Assembly: GCA_021161765.1 (NCBI GenBank)
Contig: JAGGZZ010000053.1
Span: 1-8,119, forward strand
Reading direction: 5' to 3'
Length of the DNA: 8,119 bases
DNA from: Candidatus Methanophagales archaeon
GTDB taxonomy: Archaea; Halobacteriota; Syntropharchaeia; Alkanophagales; Methanospirareceae
In this document: positions 3,679 to 8,119 of the stretch, piece by piece
How positions within the stretch are numbered: position 1 is the stretch's first letter
Layout: every line of letters starts with the position of its first letter
Translations under genes and position numbers: made by a program
Notes under the pieces: generated by a model
Seen by the model: the letters and a program-made list of their open reading frames with translations, nothing else
Database searches by the model: none
What the model was told of the DNA's origin: nothing

Positions 3679-6510
3679 TCAACCCTCTACATAAATCGCA
3701 GGTTTAAGCGGAATGGCAAACTTCCTCTTGCCCTTCGGGTCGGGCTCCTCGTTTATCCCTATTTCACAGCCGAACTCTTTCGTTAAATACGCTTTCTCAC
3801 GTTCCAGAATCTCCCTCTCGTTCAGCTCGAAATAATCCAGATTGCTTTTCGTCACGCGCTTCACGAAATCCACCGTGCTCTTATCCTTTCGGAGTTTCAT
3901 CGCCTCTTTAATCTTATCCTTATCCGGCAAATCCTTTATCGCTTTGAGTATCTCCCACTTCCATTTCTCCTCATCTGCATCTGCGGTATAAACGTAAATT
4001 TTTGTCGGCTCAATGCGGGCTATTTTCAGTATCTCCTTTATATCCGCGATTAACGAAACCAGATATTCCTCCTCGCGCTCCACGCGGTCATCAATAAACG
4101 CCTCCTGTAGCTCCGGCAGCGATTGTAACGAAATGAAACTGTGATGCAGCTTATGCCATTCCTCTTCACAGATATGCGGCACAATTGGCGATAGAATTAG
4201 CAGCCAATCCTCTATTACGTTTCTGACTATCCTTCTCCTCTTTTCCGGGCTCTCTCTGCGCTCGTAATATCTAATGTCATTCAGCAAATTGAACACCAGA
4301 TTTATCCCCGCTTCTCGTATTCGGAATGCGTCGAACCGCTCAATGGATTCCTTTAACATTCGGTAGAACCGCGACAGCAGCCATCTATCGGTATGCGTGA
4401 ACTCTTCCTCCTTTAGTTCCGCTACCTCCACACCTGTGCTATTCTCGAATACATCTATTAACGCATTAAATCGCTTCTTCAGCGCATCCACATCCTGCTC
4501 CCGCCAGTTGATCACACTTGCGAAATCCGCATTAATCGCACAATAAAGCCTGAATAAATCCACACCGTAAAGTTCTGATACCTTTGCTAACGGGATTACG
4601 TTTCCCTTGCTCTTTGATATCTTCTGCCCTTCTCGAATCATCAACTCATTCAAAGTTATCGCCCCGGGCCACCGGGTCGGAGGAAATATCGCTGCGTGAT
4701 GCATTAAAAAGAAAACCAGATGATTTGAGAGGTGCGGTGGTGCCGTGTGCCGCAGGTCGTTCGGATACCAGTATTCAAATTCTTCCTTTATCCCGTTCAA
4801 AACGTCAGCTTCTATGTGGGTCGCCTTTGATAATTCGTCTGCACCGCCACTGCCAATCCCAAGAAACACGTAATCAAAGAACTGCTCATTCAGACAATCA
4901 ACCGGCAATTGCCTTACCCGATGGGCTATGGTGTACAGCGCCATGTAAATGGTAGAGTCGCTTAGCGACTCGATTATCCAGTCCTTTTCAAACGGAAACC
5001 GCGTGCCCAGACCCCTTTTACGTGCACACGGTCGCAACGCCAGCCAATCAATAATGTCGTGCATATACGCCTTGTACTTCTCAGGATAGAACGTCATGCC
5101 CTCCACGAGTTCGTGCCCCAAATCCTTCCACCATTTCGGTGTGTAATCTATAAACCACTGGTCTTGCAGGACGGCAACTATTACCTTCCCACCGCTTCGC
5201 GTCACCGCCTTCCTCGACGTTTCATAAAACACATCCGCTATATTTTTCCCCTTTAACCAGTCCTTTACTTCATCTTTTATCGCCGCGATTTTGATACCCG
5301 CAAAGTCCCCGCACTGTTCATTTAACACACCACGATAAAACTCGTCCTTATAAATTATCTGCGTGGCTTCTTCCAGTCGTGCATCTTCCTGATTCGCTAT
5401 TCCCATCTTCTCACATATCTCTTTCGCGGGCAGTTCGTACCCTTCTATGTCTATTACCTTTATCGGCTCGATTTCAATCCCTTCCTCCCTCCTCACGTCT
5501 TCCAGTGCGATGTAATCGTAAGGAGCATGCGCAGGAACCGAATAGACCACGCCAGTGCCTACATCCGGGTCAACAAAGCCCGCAGATAAAACCGGGATTT
5601 CCCTGCCCTTCATTGGCTCCTTGACCTTCTTACCTACCAAATAACTGCCCTCTATTTCCTCTGTACCCTCTACTGCTTCCCGCTGGTAACCCAGTTTCAA
5701 CGCCGCTTCACGGGATACAATCCAGTATTCCCCGCCAACCGCGACTTTAACGTATTTTGCCGTGGGCTTTATCCACAGATTTGTAACGCCAAAAACTGTT
5801 TCTGGACGCAGCGTCGCCGCGATTAAGTAGGTGTCATCAGAAACTCCGAACTTTATGGTTGTGTGTTCTATTATTGTTACTTTATTCGTATCTCCTTCTT
5901 CGATGTCGTCCTCGCCAACCGGCGAATTATCTTCAATGGAATACGTGATGGGGTAGCTCCCTTTCTTTATTACTCCCTTGTCGTAGAGCTTTTTGAACTG
6001 CCATTCGATAAACTTGTTGTACATCGGCTCGGTGGTATTGAACTTCCTTCGCCAGTCTATGGAATAGCCCATACGCTCGAAATCCTCCGAAATCCGTTCA
6101 GCGAAGAAATCCGCAACCCGCTCCGCACGACTAAAACTGCTGATAATTCCGTCTATCTTACTCGCATCTTCATATATTGATACATAATCCTTATACCGTG
6201 CTATAACCTCCTGGTCGCCTTTTGCTATGCTGTCAGCAATCGCTAAAATCGGCGTTCCGGTAACGTGAAAAGCCATAGGAAATAGCACATTGTAGCCCTG
6301 CAATCGCTTAAATCTCGCTATTATATCGCCTATCGTATTTGTTCTTCCATGACCTATGTGCAGCGGTCCTGAGGTGTATGGGTAAGGAACGGTCAAAAAG
6401 AACTTTTTCTTTCCTCTTTTTTGTTTCGCTATGTCCGCATCAAAAATCTTGCCTTCTTTCCATCTACGCTGCCATTTCTCTTCCGTTTCCTTGATGTTCA
6501 GTCCTGCCAT
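3679..6510 (-). CDS. leuS: Leucyl-tRNA synthetase, archaeal type
   Basis: Cytosolic class I enzyme that charges tRNA-Leu with leucine and hydrolyses misactivated amino acids. The 943 aa are close to the usual archaeal length. The HIGH motif is PYTSGPLHIGHG (44-55), and the KMSKS loop reads KISKS (630-634), with Ile in place of the common Met. The inserted CP1 editing domain shows TLRPET (233-238) and GTGVVYSVPAHAPYDY (318-333), with Asp332 at the position of the universal editing aspartate. LRPCARKRGLGTRFPFEKDWIIESLSDSTIYMA in the catalytic core is characteristic of the archaeal/eukaryotic form. An anticodon-binding helical bundle (about 690-810) follows, then a C-terminal tRNA-binding domain ending in PLKPAIYVE. 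The ATG start matches the family's KETEEKWQRRWKE opening, with AAAGGA 6 nt upstream. The gene appears intact and is transcribed divergently from the channel gene. It is clearly richer in G+C than the neighbouring HEPN operon. Confidence 0.98.
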   Translation of the reverse strand: MAGLNIKETEEKWQRRWKEGKIFDADIAKQKRGKKKFFLTVPYPYTSGPLHIGHGRTNTIGDIIARFKRLQGYNVLFPMAFHVTGTPILAIADSIAKGDQEVIARYKDYVSIYEDASKIDGIISSFSRAERVADFFAERISEDFERMGYSIDWRRKFNTTEPMYNKFIEWQFKKLYDKGVIKKGSYPITYSIEDNSPVGEDDIEEGDTNKVTIIEHTTIKFGVSDDTYLIAATLRPETVFGVTNLWIKPTAKYVKVAVGGEYWIVSREAALKLGYQREAVEGTEEIEGSYLVGKKVKEPMKGREIPVLSAGFVDPDVGTGVVYSVPAHAPYDYIALEDVRREEGIEIEPIKVIDIEGYELPAKEICEKMGIANQEDARLEEATQIIYKDEFYRGVLNEQCGDFAGIKIAAIKDEVKDWLKGKNIADVFYETSRKAVTRSGGKVIVAVLQDQWFIDYTPKWWKDLGHELVEGMTFYPEKYKAYMHDIIDWLALRPCARKRGLGTRFPFEKDWIIESLSDSTIYMALYTIAHRVRQLPVDCLNEQFFDYVFLGIGSGGADELSKATHIEADVLNGIKEEFEYWYPNDLRHTAPPHLSNHLVFFLMHHAAIFPPTRWPGAITLNELMIREGQKISKSKGNVIPLAKVSELYGVDLFRLYCAINADFASVINWREQDVDALKKRFNALIDVFENSTGVEVAELKEEEFTHTDRWLLSRFYRMLKESIERFDAFRIREAGINLVFNLLNDIRYYERRESPEKRRRIVRNVIEDWLLILSPIVPHICEEEWHKLHHSFISLQSLPELQEAFIDDRVEREEEYLVSLIADIKEILKIARIEPTKIYVYTADADEEKWKWEILKAIKDLPDKDKIKEAMKLRKDKSTVDFVKRVTKSNLDYFELNEREILEREKAYLTKEFGCEIGINEEPDPKGKRKFAIPLKPAIYVEG

Positions 6511-6656
6511 TCTGTTCCTTTACTGTATTATATTTCCTTTTTAGCAAATCGTGATATTATTCTTGTGAGGGCATTTATTTATACTATAAAATAAAGCCGA
6601 GAGGTACTATAAAAGTTCAAATGTTATTTAATATACACAAAGTTCGATTTTGAAAC
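6511..6656. promoter_or_regulatory. Divergent promoter region between leuS and the channel gene
   Basis: AT-rich 146-bp spacer. For leuS, the minus strand carries TATAAATA (6583-6576), giving a leader of about 40 nt, and AAAGGA before the ATG. For the channel, CTATAAAAG (6607-6615) would give a leader of about 20 nt, and TTTAATATA (6627-6635) would give a leaderless transcript. No Shine-Dalgarno precedes the channel ATG, which slightly favours the second. The leuS and first channel boxes lie only about 30 bp apart, so the two promoters may interfere. Confidence 0.5.
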
Positions 6657-7664
6657 ATGGAATCAGTACGACACATATTAATTGCTATTTGTTCCTTGCT
6701 CGTGGTGATTATGGTAGGGACGATAGGCTTTTGGTATATCGAAGCCCAACAGCAACTCTCCCTTCTTGATGCCCTCTACATGACCATAGCCACAATTACC
6801 ACCGTTGGATATGGTGATATAGTTCCTGAGACTCCCGCCGGGAGAGTATTTATGGCAGGATTGATGATTTCGGGCGTAGGCGTAGCCTTATATGTACTGG
6901 TAGAAATAATAGGATTAGTACTGGAAGGAAGGTTAAGCAAAGCTTTTGGTATAGCGAAGGAGAGAAGAAGCGTGGCAAAGATGAAAAACCACAAGATAAT
7001 ATGCGGCGGAGGTCGCACAGGGAGTGTAACAGCAGAAGAATTCAGAAAAGAAGGCTTAGATTTTGTAGTCATTGAGCGCGATTCTGCGATTGCAATAGAA
7101 CTAAGGAAAAAGAATTTGTCGGTGGTGGAAGGAGATGCGACATTGGATGAGACTTTAATAGAAGCAGGCGTAGAACGCGCTTCTGGATTGGTATCTACTT
7201 TACCTTCGGATTCTGATAATTTGTTCCTCTGCATTGCTGCGAAAGAGCTCAATAGGAATCTGGAGATAGTAACGAGAGCGAGTTCTGAAGAGGCTGCTAA
7301 GCGGCTATACAGTGTGGGTGTAAAAAAAGTAATTTTATTGGAAAAAATAGGCGGGAGAAGGTTGGCAAGAAGCTTAACAAAGCCGGCAATCGCTGATTTC
7401 CTCGAATTCGCTACGAAGACAGGGGAGACCTCGTTAGAAAGTTTAACGGTTGGACATGGTGCGAAAATTGCAAATAAGCGCATTAGAGACGCATGTAGTA
7501 TCTTAGGGATAAAGGAAAAAGTAGGAACAACAATAGTCGCTATCATAAGGGGCGAGGAAGTCATAAACATAGGTCCTGATGATGAAATACGGGAGGGCGA
7601 TACCGTGGTGGTCATCGGGAAGCGGGAATCGCTGGATAAGCTTGGGGAGCTGAGGGTCTTCTAA
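6657..7664 (+). CDS. MthK-like potassium channel with RCK domain
   Basis: Two-helix potassium channel subunit with a cytoplasmic RCK gating domain, 335 aa, the MthK size and layout. Membrane helix 1 spans about 6-28. The pore helix (38-48) leads into the selectivity filter TVGYGD (49-54), and helix 2 spans about 64-90 with Gly73/Gly75 as hinge candidates. The RCK/TrkA-N domain starts at KIICGGGRTGS (113-123), the nucleotide-fold glycine loop, with Glu140 at the end of strand 2 and VEGDATLDETLIEAG (157-171). A TrkA-C domain occupies about 252-335, ending in GDTVVVIGKRESLDKL. Family knowledge: RCK channels assemble as tetramers gated by Ca2+ or nucleotides; the ligand here cannot be told. MthK also produces free RCK domains from an internal start. 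Here AAGGAG (6957-6962) precedes an in-frame GTG (codon 106), with ATG at codon 109. A KhtT-like gene follows on the same strand after a 128-bp repeat-containing gap. Confidence 0.93.
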   Translation: MESVRHILIAICSLLVVIMVGTIGFWYIEAQQQLSLLDALYMTIATITTVGYGDIVPETPAGRVFMAGLMISGVGVALYVLVEIIGLVLEGRLSKAFGIAKERRSVAKMKNHKIICGGGRTGSVTAEEFRKEGLDFVVIERDSAIAIELRKKNLSVVEGDATLDETLIEAGVERASGLVSTLPSDSDNLFLCIAAKELNRNLEIVTRASSEEAAKRLYSVGVKKVILLEKIGGRRLARSLTKPAIADFLEFATKTGETSLESLTVGHGAKIANKRIRDACSILGIKEKVGTTIVAIIRGEEVINIGPDDEIREGDTVVVIGKRESLDKLGELRVF

Positions 7665-7672
7665 CAAACTTT
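7665..7672 (+). other. Short junction between channel stop and repeat
   Basis: AACAAACT and a T-run lead straight from the TAA at 7662-7664 into the first hairpin of the repeat pair. The T-rich start and the 7671-7687 hairpin could end the channel transcript. Archaeal termination often needs only T-tracts, so this is possible but not shown. Confidence 0.3.
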
Positions 7673-7698
7673 TTTGCTTCGCAAAAACCTTTACTAAA
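7673..7698 (-). repeat. Palindromic repeat, right copy A
   Basis: A 26-bp unit: a TTTGC-TTC-GCAAA hairpin followed by AACCTTTACTAAA. It is identical to copy B 41 bp downstream. On the minus strand it reads TTTAGTAAAGG then TTTTTGCGAAGCAAA, the same hairpin and GTAAAG block seen at 138-196 and 252-311 but without the second long hairpin. Its orientation is opposite to the left copies. Confidence 0.85.
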
Positions 7699-7713
7699 AA
7701 AAACGCTACGCAG

Positions 7714-7739
7714 TTTGCTTCGCAAAAACCTTTACTAAA
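7714..7739 (-). repeat. Palindromic repeat, right copy B
   Basis: An exact 26-bp duplicate of copy A. Between them lies an A-run and CGCTACGC, flanked by AAAC and GTTT. Copy B ends about 53 bp before the next start codon, so it may sit in or just ahead of that gene's promoter. Confidence 0.85.
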
Positions 7740-7792
7740 CAATTACTTTTTATCCTTTGCTCATTCATGATAGTTAAAAGAGAGTGTTATAA
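7740..7792 (+). promoter_or_regulatory. Leader of the KhtT-like gene
   Basis: This short spacer contains a T-rich block (7746-7751) and GAGAGTG (7780-7786), an imperfect Shine-Dalgarno 6 nt before ATG. No convincing TATA box was found. The gene may have its own weak promoter or depend on read-through from the channel gene. Confidence 0.35.
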
Positions 7793-8119
7793 ATGCGAAT
7801 ATCTGAACTTCCCGAGATAGGCACGAAGTACGAGATAGAAAGTCCGAAAGGAGATAAAGTAGCGGTCATATTTTTGACGACCGGTGAGATAGAACTCTAC
7901 GTCTTAGAAGCCGGTGCTGAGCACCCTTCGGTTACACGGCTGACCTCGGAAGAAGCACGACGTCTCGGAAGCGTTCTAACCGGGGCGATGCTCACAATAG
8001 AGCGCGAGGACGTTGAGGTCTCGTTTTCAGAAATTTCTGACCTCAGAATAGGTATTCGTATGGGTTTAGCAACGGAGAGGATAGTAGGCAAGAGTATCAA
8101 GGATTTGGCAATCAGGGAA
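7793..8119 (+). CDS. KhtT-like antiporter regulatory subunit, cut by window end
   Basis: An open frame of 109 codons runs off the right edge. The N-terminal domain (1-85: MRISELPEIGTKYEIESPKG, DKVAVIFLTTGEIELYV, SEEARRLGSVLTGA) matches the KhtT/YhaU-type domain of regulatory subunits of CPA2 potassium(ammonium)/proton antiporters. In this protein a TrkA-C ligand-binding domain begins at about residue 92 (ATERIVGKSIKDLAIRE) and is truncated here. Family knowledge: KhtT is a cytoplasmic subunit that gates the membrane antiporter KhtU, whose gene is usually next to it. An antiporter gene is therefore predicted just beyond the window. The ATG at 7793 is chosen because the family motif starts immediately and GAGAGTG lies upstream. 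Together with the channel gene it suggests a potassium/pH homeostasis cluster. Confidence 0.82.
   Translation, partial: MRISELPEIGTKYEIESPKGDKVAVIFLTTGEIELYVLEAGAEHPSVTRLTSEEARRLGSVLTGAMLTIEREDVEVSFSEISDLRIGIRMGLATERIVGKSIKDLAIRE

Noticed and set aside
4584..4955. Plus-strand open frames within leuS (also at 5059, 5379 and 5863)
   Set aside because: They are opposite conserved synthetase motifs, have no promoter or ribosome binding site, and their translations show no domain.
6776..7615. A 279-codon open frame on the minus strand inside the channel gene
   Set aside because: It lies exactly antisense to a clear TrkA/RCK channel, has a Ser/Thr/Pro-rich composition typical of an antisense reading and shows no family motif.

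Overview
The window looks like a piece of an archaeal chromosome, most likely from a methanogen- or methanotroph-related euryarchaeon. An uncultured ANME-1/Methanophagales-type lineage is a guess from gene style and the abundant TTTGCGAAGCAAA palindromes, not a demonstrated placement. The archaeal character rests on four things: a full-length archaeal/eukaryotic-type leucyl-tRNA synthetase, an MthK-like RCK potassium channel, TATA-like AT boxes about 26 nt ahead of genes with little or no leader, and GTG/TTG starts behind a perfect GGAGGTG.

Layout from left to right. Bases 1-422 hold no gene I can support. They contain two near-identical copies of a ~60-bp hairpin-rich repeat around a third hairpin. 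Next is a UbiA-family membrane prenyltransferase (423-1307, +) with two tandem repeats inside its reading frame. Converging on it, with 13 bp between the stop codons, is a secreted lamin-tail-domain protein (1321-1842, -). That protein ends only a few residues into a thermonuclease domain, so it appears to be a truncated nuclease.

A tightly packed, visibly AT-richer three-gene minus-strand operon follows (3527 down to 2001). It encodes two unrecognised soluble proteins and a HEPN-fold protein of the UPF0332 type. This is the most interesting part of the window, because HEPN proteins with small overlapping partners are often toxin-antitoxin or defence modules, but no partner here could be named. 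A hairpin plus T-tract separates it from leucyl-tRNA synthetase (3679-6510, -).

A short divergent promoter region (6511-6656) leads to an MthK-like potassium channel with an RCK domain (6657-7664, +), which carries a plausible internal start for a soluble RCK form. Two more copies of the palindromic repeat follow in opposite orientation. The last gene, cut by the window end (7793-8119, +), is a KhtT-like regulatory subunit of a cation/proton antiporter, so the right edge is probably an ion-homeostasis cluster. Leucyl-tRNA synthetase and the transport genes look like ordinary chromosomal backbone. The region between about 1300 and 3680 looks like accessory DNA.
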